DNA of 64,000 nt, taken from Symbiodinium natans. Taxonomy: Eukaryota; Sar; Dinophyceae; Suessiales; Symbiodiniaceae. Of the stretch, positions 44,800 through 57,535 are shown in pieces; position 1 is the first letter of the stretch, and each line of letters opens with the position of its first letter. A program made the position numbers and the translations under genes. The stretch covers positions 482,602 to 546,601 of the forward strand of contig CAJNDS010000780.1 in assembly GCA_905221605.1 (NCBI GenBank), given 5' to 3'. The notes beneath the pieces were generated by a model that searched no databases, had not been told where the DNA came from, and worked only from the letters and a program-made list of their open reading frames with translations.

Positions 44800-47646
44800 C
44801 GTAGCAAACGCAACAAAAAACAAAGTGGCTAAATAGTCACCCGCAGATCGCCAATGTTGCCTCGAAGCTCCGGCCACCGTTGCTCCAGCGGCTGCCGCTG
44901 CCGGACCTAGCACCTGGGTCTCGATGTCAAATAATTTGCTTAACGAGAGTGGTGCAATTTCTCTATTTGGGTTAGAGTTTCGGGTCTTGGGGCTTATCAA
45001 GGGGGATATTGAGATGATGTGCCTTAAACGGGCCTCTGTTGCTTACTTGTTGTGCTCAGCATGATTTGGCTGGGCTCACAGCTCCAGAGCTCGAAAGCAA
45101 GACAGGGCTCTTTCGCACCTTTGTAAGGCCAGACCCCTGAAGCAGCCAAAGCCAAACCTGGAACCCCAACGTGTCACTTCACAAATGAGGCAATGCCACA
45201 GTGAGACCTAAGGTTAGGCCTCAGAACACGAAGGGGGCCCAAACAACCAACAGGAATACTTCAAGCTTTCAAGGGAACCCCTGCACCTTCTGACCCTCAA
45301 ACTTCACCAAGACGGGACAGGTTAGGACTCGGCTTTGCGTGGGGTTGTGTGCGTTGACTTTGCGGGCTTGCTACGCCCGAGGCAGATATGTCAGACGTAG
45401 ACTGATGCGAGTCGTGTTGAGGTGTGTTTCTGGAGTTAGAAATTCGGCTGAGGCTGTGGACTTCAGTTGGGGCCGAAACCCACTCCCACAACACATCCCT
45501 TGTGCAAAAAAATGAATCCGAATCCGGAGCTTCCCTAAACTTCTGCCCTCTCGAGGTGAGCATAGTAGCGGCGCTGGGAGAGCAAGGCCGCTGCCCCGAA
45601 ATGGCTTAGGGGTGAAATGGGGCTGGTGTATGGGGTTGATAGGGCTGTGTGGGGTTGAGGGTGGCTTAATATGGATGCTCCAGGCTGCATGTTTTTGTTT
45701 CGGGCGTTCTCTTGCATAGCCCTTGTACCGATCATCTAGTATGTACTTCAGACCTGAATTGTGGTACTGGATGGGAAACACTTCAAGGCCCAAGTATATT
45801 TTGCGTTTTCTGTTGCTGGCTACCGCAGATCTCAGAGAGCCCCCCCTGTGCAAGTCGAGGCGTACCCTGCAGCTCAGGGATTTGCAGTTGGGGACACGGG
45901 TATACTTGCCGTGCATCGTCTTTATGACGCATTCATGTGCCGCGATAGAACAAATTGCGGGAGGCTGAGAATTGGGAGATTTCCAGGGTGCATGTGCAAG
46001 TGGCCAAAGACGAGAAGATTTTGTTTAATTACCTGAGGCGCCCCCAGCCCAGGTCTCAAGGACGACTTGCTACGCCCACCTCTGCAAGCTCGAGTGCCTC
46101 GGCATATCTCGGCACTTCGGATACGTTCGGCTTTAAATCTGCGAGAGAAAGGGTTCAGGTTGCCTAATTCAGGGATGCCCCTCCATGCTGTGTTCCGAGC
46201 CGCCGTTGACTGCAAAGCTCATGTTCATTAGCAAGTTTACTTCCATTTTCTATTTGTGCATCTATCTGAGATTTCTACACATTTACAGTTCCATGTTTAT
46301 TGTTAGGCTTCTGTGTATGCACACGCACACATATATATATATAGAGATACGCATATGTGGCTATACATGTCAAACGCACTTACAAGCTGTTTTATACACA
46401 GCCCACCTATCTTTCAGGTGGCAGTCGCCGGACCCGGCCTAGCAACAGTGCCCCCGTCGCGACTCCTGCGCCGGGTCCTGGGGACCGTGAAACGGCTTGT
46501 GATGGCAATTTGGGGTGGACTTCAAGGTTGCTGCATGACTCTTGACGCCATCTGATGAGGACTTGCTCCAAAGAGCTCTCCCTACTGGGTCCTACTGCAA
46601 GATCCTACCAAGGCCTGGCGACAGCCTCCACGCGCTCCGCGTGCATCGCGGAATGTGCGCTCGGCCCTGCAGGGGGCCCCGGGCCAGCCCAACAGAGTCA
46701 CTATTTAGGCTCAGGCTTCATCTGATTTGGGGCTTGTCGGAATTTTGCTGGGATGGGTGCAGACGACACATTCGTGGTTCTGGAAAGGGGCTGCTCTATT
46801 TCATGAGGGCTCTGGTCATTCTCATTCTATCAGTCAGGACAGGATCGGTTCTGGCCACATCCTGTCAGCTTTGTCAGCCTTCCAATTGTCTCCTCAGTCA
46901 GCGAAACATTGGGTGCCTAACCGATCAAAACCCGCAACGACCCTGTCAAACCTAGAGGCCCCTTGGGAACTCCAAAACTGTTTTCTGGAATTGGCGCTTT
47001 TGGGAACATATCGCGGCTGGAGCACAGCAACGTCTTGCCCTTGCCGCATGAGTCATTAGTCTACTGGATGGCAGCCAAAGTGTCTTGAGAAGCCCCTTAA
47101 ACCCTGAAACCCGGTTTCAGACCAATCACAGACATTGAGCCACCCTACACGCAGATGCCTCAGGTGGCAGGCGCCGCGGCTCAGAGCCCCTAGGCTGCAG
47201 TACTTGGTATGGTGGTGGTGAGTGCTTGAGGCCGAGACAGTCGCAAATGCAGGGCAGACTGCAAGAGTAATACCAGTAAGAAGAAGAAGAAGATGCCGCT
47301 AAAAAAGTACCCTATAAAGCTGAAGCTGTTGGGGGGAAGCCTCGTGTAGTGTCGGACCAGCAGGAGTATCAAGCTGCCCGCTTGCCGCTCCGGCTTGTAG
47401 GGACATGAGGCTTCTCCAAAGAAAGGATGAGGATTCACATGTTATTTGGGGTGAAAGTGTAGGCTTCACTCAACCCAAACCACTCAGCACCCATGCGCAA
47501 AGCCTCTGCCAAGCAGCCACCCTCCTCTGAGGCTTAGAGAGCTGGCTGCTGGCTCAGCTTGACCTTGTGTTCAGGGATAAGTGGGGTTATATACCCGAAG
47601 TAGGGTTGTAGTGGATTATACCTACAGTTTGGCTAACCATAGTGGT

Positions 47647-47648
<2 letters not shown>

Positions 47649-47702
<54 letters not shown>

Positions 47703-47788
47703 TGAGGGAGGGAGGGAGGGAGGGAGGGAGAGAGAGAGAGAGAGAGAGAGGGGGAGGGAGGGAGGGAGGGAGGGAGAGAGAGAGAGCC
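47649..47788. repeat. (GA)n / (GAGG)n microsatellite
   Basis: Pure GA blocks alternate with GAGG blocks, entirely purine on the + strand. ORFs on both strands here are repeat translation. Confidence 0.95.
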
Positions 47789-48200
47789 TTGGTCTGTGTC
47801 AATTATTGTAGCCCGAGACACCTACGGACATCCAGTTTCATGTACGATGGTTTTTTTTTTGGCCTGGGTATTTGAGTGCATGTAAAGTTTTGCCAGTTCA
47901 GGCTTAGGGAACTCTTGGAGGTTGGAAGCACGCAGTCTGCGCGTGAGGGCCTTCGAGCCCTCGAAAGGGTAAACCCAACAAATCGTGCCCCGATATACTG
48001 TGCCCTAACTACTCGGGCCTGCAAACCCTGTAAATTAGTAACGCCTGTAAACCAAATGGCCGGTAAAACCTTCCGAGGACCGCGGAAGATGTTGCGGAGC
48101 TGATGCTTCTTGTGGCAACCAGCGCCCAAAATTCGGCAAACAGTGGCAGAGCTCAGCTTCTCCGCCTTTTTAGACGTGCCCCCTTATCGAGACGTAACCA

Positions 48201-48225
48201 TATACATATATAAATATAAATATCA

Positions 48226-48269
<44 letters not shown>

Positions 48270-48282
48270 TATATATATCTAC
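48201..48282. repeat. AT microsatellite
   Basis: ATAAAT units followed by (TA)n. Confidence 0.9.
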
Positions 48283-51200
48283 GTAGAAGCAGAGTCCTAA
48301 GCCGAGACCTTTGCATCCTTGAATTTCCTGTTCAAAAGCGCAAAGGCTTCCACAACTGAGATGAGGCTCAAGGTGAAGGCTGCCAAGCTGAGATCCCAAA
48401 TGGCTGAAGCCTAAACGTAGAAGTCTTCGCTTGCGTCCCTCAAGGCCTCGGCGCAAAGAGGCTTTTTAGCCGCGTCACCGAGGCGGGATGACCAGTTGTG
48501 AGCACACGCGCACACAGAGACGCACACAGACGCACACCAAAGAAGAAAGGGCGCCGAAGACTCTCGGCCTCCTCAAAGCCCCTGGATGCTCCGCAATTCC
48601 AACTTAACCCGATTGACCTTTAACCCATGAACCTCATAAGCTTGTAACACGTACCGCACCCCAAAAACCTGCGCTGTGCTTCTTGAGCTAAAGATCCCCA
48701 GAAGCACCAACTCCCCAAAGCGGCGGCAACTTCAAAACAGAGAATCACCAATCCTCATCCCTCGGCACTGTCCTTTGCAGATGCTCATCGTCAACTCCAA
48801 GTCCAACATACCTCTGTGTCCCAACTCTGAAGTACCCTGCGCTGCGGTTCATTTTGAATGAGTCAGTGAGGGCCTTGTCAAGTTGCATTCTGGGGCACAA
48901 GTAGTGCAACTTCCCGGCAGGTCCTCACATCTCGCCTCTCAGCTCTTAGCGCCACAGTGCTGCTGAAGGCGAGTTTGGGGTACAGGGACGTGGGATTGGT
49001 TCTGGATTGTATATAGAGGTTACCCGCAAACAAGATGCGAAAAGCTTCGGGCCCCCACCCCTTAGGCAGTTGACTCAACCTTAACCCCAGATTGAGCAGT
49101 CAGGTAGTGGTTGCCGCTGGAGCAGCTGCAGCCCACTGCTCGTGCCTTACAGTCTATGAAAGTCCCTTGACACTGCTTATGGGCAGAATGCCCACCAAGG
49201 GAACGTGAAACAGATCTTTGCCATTCAGGCTTCAAAAAGGGGAGTACAGATCCAACCCCCCCATAGGCCTCGCCCACGAGCAGAGGCCGAGACCTGTTGG
49301 AGGCAGCTGCGAACAAAGCGGCCGGGAGCCGAAGATGTGAATGGAGGTTCTTTGGGGTGGTCTTCCGAGCTGTTGGAGGCGAGCTGTTTGGAGTTGGTGG
49401 ATTGCCATTGTACTTTCCAAGTGTTGGGGGTCTTCGGGCGCTGCAGCAGACTAGAAAGTCTGGATGCTGAGATGCGAAGCTTGTCAGTGGCCTCGGTGGT
49501 TAAGGTTAGGGGCCAAGGGGCCGGGTTTCTGGCCACCCACAAACCCAAAAGGCAACCTCTCCAACTCCTGCAAACCTTGGCCCTGCCAGAGTCAGCGTTG
49601 AGACCTGCTGAGGTTTTGAAAGGCGCAGAGATGAAGCCGGAGCAAGTCATGCTGCTGACGCAGGGTGTGCAGAGCTTAGGCCCCCCTGTTCTCGGATAGT
49701 AATGAGGTGATGGGCTCTTTCTATCTTGAGAGTCTTGAGACATGCCGCGGCAAATTCGCTTGCCAAGACCAGATGCTCACTCTTACTGCCTTAAGGTGCT
49801 GCCTCTCGGAGGCTCCCATCCTGTTTCCGCCCCAGAACACTTCTCACACGCATAAATGACAGGCTGATTCAGGGGGGGGCTCGGCGGTTTGGCGTTGTTG
49901 CACTCCCATTTCAGCCCCTTGGACCCCTACACTCGCCACTCCTGCTTGGGCATCGCGAAAATCGACCCGATGCGGTTCTTGAATCGCTGGGACACCTGGT
50001 CCTGCTCTCCCCCAAGCAGCCTCCGAGAATTGTCAATGTCAATAGATCAGATAATGCCAACCTGCCCAAATCTTCCAACCGAGCGCCCGAATCTCCCGAC
50101 CGAGCTCTTGTCAAGGTGGTAATTCGACTCCTCAACTTCTGGGCGTGCTTCCCAGCATGAAAGGTAGAGATTTCTTCGCCTGTAGGAGCCCTCCTCAACT
50201 CCTCGATGCCACAACCCCATGTGTTGTCCTTGGACTTGGGGCTAGAGCTGGTTTTTAAATTGTGTGGTTGCGTGGTTGGTGTGTTTGTGTCAGAGTGACA
50301 CGTCGGGCGACCTTGCTGGACGCCTTCTACAGCTCCATCCGCAAGCTTCTTCATAAAGGAATCTTTCGACTTCCAAGGCCCAGCTCTTGGCCGGCTCGGA
50401 CAACAAGGCGCCCGACAACCAGCCCCACGGAGCCCGAAATCTTCAATTGCAATTACCCGGAAAGTCACCAGGATCCCTTCTATCTCCCTGCAAATGTATA
50501 AGCCAGTTTAGATGCAAACTTTCTCTGCAAAGCCCTCGTTTGCCCTCCTGGAGTCGAGGAGGAACAAACGGGGGGGGGGGGTGTCAATTTTCTGTAGCTG
50601 TCCACTTCATGGGGATCCTCCTCAAAAAGGGAGTGTTCTAGGTAGGAGGCGTACCCAAAAAGGGATGGCAATTTACAAGGACTGCTCAGTTTGGCCTGCG
50701 GACAGTCCAGGCTCCGGTCCTCCCCCCGGATGACATCGCCCAGCTTGCCATGCTGCTGTCCATGGTGCGCAACCTCAGCTCCAGTTACTCAAGTTCTCAC
50801 AATCAACAAATTCAGCTAGCTCTTCGACGATTCTGACTGAGAGTCTGTTGACTGGCACGGAGAATGTCCTGCTGATTGGAACTGAACAATTTCGCATTTT
50901 TCGGGTAGCACGTTGTTCAGAGGGTTTAAGGCTCAGTGGGGTTTGCTTGGAGAAACAGATTAAAATTAGCTTTGTGGGGGGAAGGGAAACACATAACGCA
51001 AGAGAAGTCTTGATGAGACAAGCAGTCCAGAGGGTCACACTGCCTAGCATCTCCTACTTGTATGCTCAATGTCCGATCAAAAGAACATTTAAACAACATG
51101 TCTGCAACATCTTGCAGCATCTACATGTCATGACCGGGAACGTGCAAGGTTGCGCCGGATCACAGCCTCGTGTTCCACGTCATCGGCACGCGGTTACAAG

Positions 51201-51693
51201 AGGCGCGGGTGCTGACCGAGAGCCAGCTTTTAGCTTCTTATAGGGTGGGGCGACGCCTCCTCGCTTCAATATCAAGCTGTGCACTGTAGGTCAGTCACCA
51301 GAAGACTCTCACGTGCACCAGCCGAGCCAAAGTATTGCAACAAGCACAGCCGGTGTTTCTGAAGACAAAATGGATGCAAGCCCTGTTAGAAAAAAACATG
51401 AGCGAGGCATGTAAAGATGTTCCCTAAATTTTCTAAGAAGCCCTCAGAGCCTTGGAAAAGGTCTCCTCGAGCCTCACGGAAGCGGGCTACGCTTCCTTGG
51501 AGGCCGCCACTACAGCCACACAGGATACGCAAGAGTGCTCTTGCAGACAGCTGCTTGCAGATTGACTCCGGGAGTGTTGGTTCCAAACCTGTCGAGCCCT
51601 CATCTCCCATCCCCCGAGCTACAAAGACTTCCTTCCAACTGTCCCAACACCACGAAGAGCGCGAGCGTGTGCGCGCGCGCAGACACAAAAGAA

Positions 51694-51695
<2 letters not shown>

Positions 51696-51732
<37 letters not shown>

Positions 51733-51802
51733 ACACACTTACACACTTACACACTTACACACTTACACACTTACACACTTACACACTTACTCTTACACTT
51801 AC
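51696..51802. repeat. (CA)n followed by 8-bp (TTACACAC)n
   Basis: About sixteen CA units, then seven to eight TTACACAC units ending in variants (TTACTCTTACACTTAC). The 8-bp unit looks like an expansion of a mutated CA segment. Confidence 0.9.
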
Positions 51803-52550
51803 TTGTCCGCAAAGATGCCCAAGTTGCAGCTCCCCAAAGCAGGTCGGTCTCTTTGGCGATGAATAGACACCTTCAGCCAACGGCAACTCCCGCCAAACAC
51901 CTTCATGTGGCCTTTGAAAACCCACAGTGCCCCTCTATAGCAGGCCGCCTTCCCAGATGGCGTACGGGTCCACAGTTTCTTTTGTTTTGTTTTCTTGTCT
52001 CATTTGTATCACTTTTGTATCTCTTCTTGGGTTTTGGTTTCGTTTGGTTTCGGTTCGGCTAGACCCTCCTCTGTTCCTACGTCCTGCATAGTTTGCTTTC
52101 CTGATCAGGTTTCGGCAAGTTCGGCATTCAGGACTCCACGGTAGGCTTGAGTGTCCTCGAGGATTGGGACTCCCTGTCCTGAAAACCAAGCCCTTTGAAA
52201 CTCGATCAAAGCCCTATATAAACGCTGAGGCCGGTCCCGCTTTCCCTGGCAAAGAGCAGCTCCTGGCTGCGGCGGCGGACGCTTTGCTGAGTAGTCGCTT
52301 CGTCACTGTCGGGTTCCGGAGTCCTTTGCAGGGTGGGGATATTCAGGGCTTCATGGACTTCATGGGGGTGAAGGCTCATAATGTTGACCTATTTGCACTA
52401 TGCGCAACATGAAAGTGGTAGGGGGTGTATATCTTGTAGGAGGATGAGGGGCGTGGGCCCAGGTTCTGAATGTACGAGTTGCGCGGGTCGTGAGTTGTGT
52501 AATGAGAAATCACGAGAAGATGTGCCAAGAGCTTCCTCTTTCCAGAGCTC

Positions 52551-52690
52551 CGTCTAATTCTGCTTTGCTCGCCCTGGGAAGTCTCGCCTATCAGGAGATC
52601 AAGGCCAAAAAGGCGGAAGCCAAGAAGGCGGAAGCCGAAAAGGCGGAGGCCAAGAAGGAGGCCAGCAAGAGCAGAGCAAACCTGGCCGGG
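52551..52690 (+). CDS. Candidate exon with Lys/Ala/Glu helical repeat
   Basis: A frame reads ALLALGSLAYQEIKAKKAEA, then KKAEAEKAEAKKEASKSRAN. This is a charged single-helix-like repeat encoded by near-identical AAGGCGGAAGCC units. It follows ctttccag at 52546. The repeat may simply be an expanded 15-bp minisatellite in frame, and no partner exon was found. Confidence 0.25.
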
Positions 52691-52973
52691 GAGCCCAGGA
52701 GCTGTGTTTGCATGTGCTCCTTATCGGAACCCCAACAAGGGCACCCCCCATTTTAACAAGTCCCCCCCCCCCCCCCCCATTTTAAGTTCTGTACAAGCAG
52801 CCCCGTTTTCCTGGCTTGGAGTTTTGGAGTCTGAGGCTGAAGGCATGAGCAGATGCTCTGGGAGTTAGGATTCCAGCGCCTCCCTCCATTCGATGGATGG
52901 GGGGGCCTTTACGTAGGGTTGAAATTTAGGGTTTGGTAGGGCTGTTTTTTTTTAAGGCCGAGTGAAGGCAAAG

Positions 52974-53155
52974 ACGTATGGGGTCTCGGAAGGTGCCCCG
53001 ACGAGATCGATCGAGGAGCCGGAGGAGCCCCAGAACCCCGAGGAGCCCGAGGAGCCACCGGAGGGAGCGATCGAGAAGTCGGTCGCCGGGCCCCCAGAAG
53101 TAAAGGGGAACAATCCTCCCCCCCCCCCCCCCCCCCCGAATCCTCGAGATTCCCT
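52974..53155 (+). CDS. Candidate Glu/Pro-rich segment
   Basis: The frame reads SIEEPEEPQNPEEPEEPPEG, then AIEKSVAGPPEVKG, before a C-run at 53118. The EEP/EPEEP repeat is GC-rich and lies between T- and C-runs. It could be a disordered protein segment or a small GAGGAGCCC minisatellite. Both strands are open. Confidence 0.2.
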
Positions 53156-54551
53156 ATAGTTCCCATTGTGCAGCTTGAAGGCGGGGTTTCCTCGCAAGCT
53201 TCCAGAAAACACCCTGACAACTTGCGACGACCAGTTGGTAGCCTCATGAAAATGGAAGTCGCCTGCTCAGGCGGCGGAGATGAGGTGCAGCCAGGGCTTT
53301 TGAAGGTGAGTGCATTCGAGCTGAATCATGCTCGTGCTGCCTCCAGCTCAACAAATAGACAATTCACACACCATTCCGATCAAGCACAATCAGCGCAGCC
53401 AGCGTGTCAGATCTGTTCATGGCGATGCTCAGCGTTGTGCACTCGCCGCTGCTGTAGTGCGGAGCTCTGGCCGGCTTAGGAGGCCGGAGCTCACTGCTCA
53501 AGAACGTTCGATCCCTGTACACAGACACGGGAATCAACATGTACCTTAGGCTCAGGCGCATCTAGACGCCAGGCGCTCGAATAATTTTAAGAGACGAACA
53601 AGCACAACCTCCTCATAGATCAGTAATGACAAATCCTGCAACCCCGAAACGTCAGCCATTCAACCACTTACAGGGGTGCAGAGGCTAGCGACCTGCGGAC
53701 GAGAGCGCGCCGCTGCGAGACGGATTAAATGGACATATGGTTTGGGGAAGCCTCGATTCGTCGCAGGAAGGACGGAGGCTGTTTGGAACATTTTGAGCTT
53801 GAAGTCTTCGTATCTGCATGCATTGCGCACGCGGCTTGCACCATGGCATTCATCGCACGGTACATTCATGGCTCGTTCACACATCCCCTCTTAACCAACT
53901 CAAGGAAATGTCTTAGAATGGTTCGGGGTGTGTTGCTGCCAGCCCTTCTCACACTGCGCAGACCTTTTCTCTCAAAGCATGAATCAATGAAAGGATTTCT
54001 TGTGGAACATGTCAAAGAATGGGCTGATGATGCTGTCTTTTGCTTTCCCAGGATCCAGGGCCGTGCGGTCGGCCTTCTGTCTAATTTGTTTCTCGTTATT
54101 TCCCGTGACCATCGTCTTCCCGACAAGACATGGGGAGCGAAGGGAAGAAGAAGCAGCTTGACGGCAAACATTGGGCTACAGAAGTCATGATTCACATTTC
54201 AAGGACTCAAGTGTGTTTTTTTGCTGTTGGTGCGTAGACGTGCCGGCAGGCGCCAGCACGATTCAAGTCTCGCTTCTCGATTTCAGGGTTGGAGGTGAAG
54301 GGAATGCTTTTGAGAGAGGTGCGAGAGAGGTATCTTATCTTTGTTTTATGAATACATGCATCATCCCGCGACGACCTTGCCGGCAGTAGGTACGGAGCGG
54401 ACAACCTGTTGCCAAAAAGCCCAGCAATTGTTCATGAACCCCAACTCCTCGTAGATTGTCTACACAGACGATTTCTGTCACCCACTTGTGCATACAACAA
54501 ACCCTAAGCTCTGTGGTATGAAGAAATGAAAGCGCATCAAATGATGTGTAC

Positions 54552-54680
54552 ATGTGTATGTATATATATGTAGTATGTATACATAGTGCTGGACGTAACG
54601 TAAGCCAATGATGACCGAACCACTATAAACAAAGGTTATGTATGTATGTATGTATGTATATATATATATATATGTTTTTA
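54552..54680. repeat. ATGT/TA microsatellites, two blocks
   Basis: TGTATGTATATATATGTAGTATG at ~54555-54580, given in part, and (TATG)n(TA)n at ~54637-54673, separated by non-repetitive sequence. Confidence 0.8.
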
Positions 54681-54959
54681 GATATTATCTATATACACAG
54701 TATATGTACTTGTTTGAGACGCAACCTCTTTTTCGATAGGGACATGAGCGTTAGAAACGAGGCCTTGTATGCCATTTGGCGCTGCCCGGCGCCCCTTCGG
54801 CCGCCTGCCTGCCACCCCCGTGGCGAATGCAGCCAGCGCCTGACAACCAGAGTTTCCGCAACATGGGTTGGGAAGAGTAATTCTTGGCAAGGAGACATTC
54901 ATTTAGCCCACCTGACGAGCGATTTGTATAATGACAAGATGGCACGCATCATGTGGCGC

Positions 54960-55285
54960 GACATGCTCAGGACAGCAGGCAGTACAACTTTCAGGACAAA
55001 AGGCGGCAACTGTGCTGGAATGTGACTGCAACATACTGCAACAAGCAGGTCAGAGAGCTTGGGCGGGCAAACGTACCACCAAGCCAGGAGGTTCAGGCAG
55101 GTAGTTGTGCCCACATGTTGCCTTACAGTTATTAGCAGGCCAGAGGGCAACTGTACCATCAGCAGGCCAGGGAGCCTCAGGTGGGCAACTGTACCGGAAT
55201 GTTGCACTAATGAGCAGACAGGAGCAGACAAAGGAGGCTCAGGCGGGCAACTGTACCGAAATGCTACTGTTACCCATTGTCTGAT
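54960..55285. repeat. Degenerate tandem array with GGCAACTGTACC core
   Basis: Imperfect units combine AGCAGGCCAG, an AGGCTCAGGCGGGCAACTGT-type block and CCGGAATGTTGC. The GGGCAACTGTACC core or its variants occur at least five times. Unit length varies from about 35 to 75 bp, so internal deletions are common. Confidence 0.65.
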
Positions 55286-56304
55286 ACATCTTTGTAGGTG
55301 TTTCCGGCTTGGGGTAGAATGGTAGAACGCGCAAAATGAACCCAGATTTGTCCAGAAGTTGTCCAGTCTGATTCTGTTTGGTGGAGAGATTTCCCGTGTT
55401 ACCGACTGGGGGCACAGTTGGTCTTCGGAAGGATTTCTATGGGGCCTGGCTAGGCCTTGGCATCGAGATTTTGACTAACGTCCTGACAATTCTTGACTCG
55501 AGCGTGGCTGGAGGGAGTCTGCAGCTGATGGCAGATCAACCAGATGATGATCTATAGTCTATAGTTTATCAATGCTTCCATGGACCGTCAGTGGTGCATC
55601 GGTAGGCTTGATGCTTGATGCCTGTAGACATTTGCAGAAGAGGGTTTGGAACAACCCAGGTGCGTCAGAGCGAGCGTGAGGCCACGATCGCACAAGGCAG
55701 GTTTTCGGTAAGGATTTGTGATGTTTTAATGCATGGACACATAAATACTAATGTGGGCATGTGCATGTGTCTTCTAGGCAGGTACAGGTACCTACGCTGA
55801 TATGCATGCATGTATGTACATATAATCTTTCCCGCCCCTATGATCCGCCGCATATCTCAAAGTGTGTGAATTTAAGTTCGTTCAGTATGGTATGATGGAT
55901 GCTAGAAATTCCTTTCCAGGAAAACAGAGTGTATGCTTAACTCGGGGGGGGGGGTATTCTTCGAATTAAAACGCTGCCATGTCCTATTTTCCATGTTTAT
56001 CAACCCATACTTTATTGCTGTAAATTACAGTTCGCGAACTGTTTCTGCACTAGTACAGGCAATTAGTATACCGCAGCTGTGTACAAGAAGCCTGGCTTCC
56101 GTCTAAAGACCACATGCTCCCTGCAAAATCTGCATAGAGCTGCATGCAAATTGTCGAAGCAACGGAACATGCGATACAACTTGAAGGCGCTGGCTGAGCT
56201 GATGTAGACTCCTGATAAGAAGCCCGGGAATTCACCGCCCCCTCCAGGCCTTGGATAGGAAGAGAGAGAGCTAGGCGTGGGGTTTTCCCCCATGCCCCAA
56301 AGAA

Positions 56305-56336
56305 AGAAAGAAGCAAAGAGAGAGAGAGAGAGAGAT
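56305..56336. repeat. AAAG/GA microsatellite
   Basis: AAAGAAAGAAAG followed by a GA run. Confidence 0.8.
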
Positions 56337-57535
56337 AGAAATATAGAGAGTGTCATGTGTACTCGTACCAAGTATATTGTTGTATATGTACACATGTATG
56401 CATGCTTATAAGCGACCATAAGGTTTGCAGTTTTTCAGAGCCTTCAACTGAATGACACAACCAGGCTCAAGTTATTGGAGGTGCGGTTCCACCAGGCTTC
56501 TGCAGAATGATTTCTTTTTTTGGAGGGGTGGGAGGGGGGTGGGGGGGGTGGAGGGGACGGCGATCACGTTTCTTCTTGGGCACGGAACCCTGTGTGATGC
56601 AGTAATACGAGTTGTGCTTTTCGAACGTTTTGGCAAACAAAACATTCTGCTAAGAAGAAGTTGAACCAAATCTACTTGCTTTATAGTACCGTGTGGTGGT
56701 GTGCAGCATGTTCGGACCAAAGCCACAACCACCATATACTGGTACCGTCATGCTTCGTTCCTGGAGTACTGCACATGAAAGTTTACGCTATGTAGGACGC
56801 AACCAGCTATGACAAGGATTAAATTCTGAAGCCGGACCAGTACGCCAGTACTTTAGAGACGTCCATGGCCAAGACGGGCCTTTTGCTGAAGACTTGTATC
56901 GTCCCGAGACCACTGAATTCTGCAGGTGCCAGCGCTGGCACCAGCACCGGGAAGCTTCCGACCACGCATGAAGCCAAGCGATCAGGCCTCTGTTACGGCC
57001 TGAATCAGTAGTACTAAGGTTAAAGTTGCATTTCGAGTTGTTTTATGCGACCACTCCAGACGTTGCCTGGTGGCAATGCGGGCTGCTGTGAAACCGGCAC
57101 AGCAGTCCGCTCAGCTCGGCAGGTGGCAACAGAATCCTTCATTGGGCTACCCTCAGCCCGACGACAACATTACAGCAGAGACCCAAAGCAGTTCTGCAAT
57201 CCGCACAGACTTCAGGTGCATTTCGTTGCTCAAATTTGCAAGAACACACATGCCTGTACCCTGAATGACTATAAACCAGCTATTTGGGTTTAGGGTTCAT
57301 GGTTCGGAATCTGACATTGATAGCACGTCTCTGCCACCCTCCAGCTTGCGGCTTGAATCCCCAAGCAACCATGCACCCATGTTTACTCAGTCTTTGAGAA
57401 GCCCCAAACCCTTCCATATAGCCGCATTGAAGTTTGGAGTCAAATGGTTCGTCATTTCTCGATCTCTTTGATAAGAACTCGTAAGTGAACCAACTGACAT
57501 TTTCACGCACTCTTGCATCATTCTTCGTCGAGTGC

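Larger units (their letters stand above)
44800..57484. other. No firmly recognised gene; microsatellites and weak exon candidates
   Basis: Apart from the repeats and the two low-complexity coding candidates listed separately, I find no domain-like sequence. The frame at ~54742-54980 (MSVRNEALYAIW... and HLTSDLYNDKMARIMWRDML) follows a plausible acceptor (ttcgatag), but no family or partner exon was recognised. Confidence 0.4.

Noticed and set aside
47581-47875. Glu/Arg and Ser/Leu repeat ORFs
   Set aside because: They are microsatellite translations.
49205-49743. Opposing ORFs of 164 (+) and 172 (-) codons
   Set aside because: Both strands are open over the same GC-rich sequence, with no motif, repeat or splice-site support.
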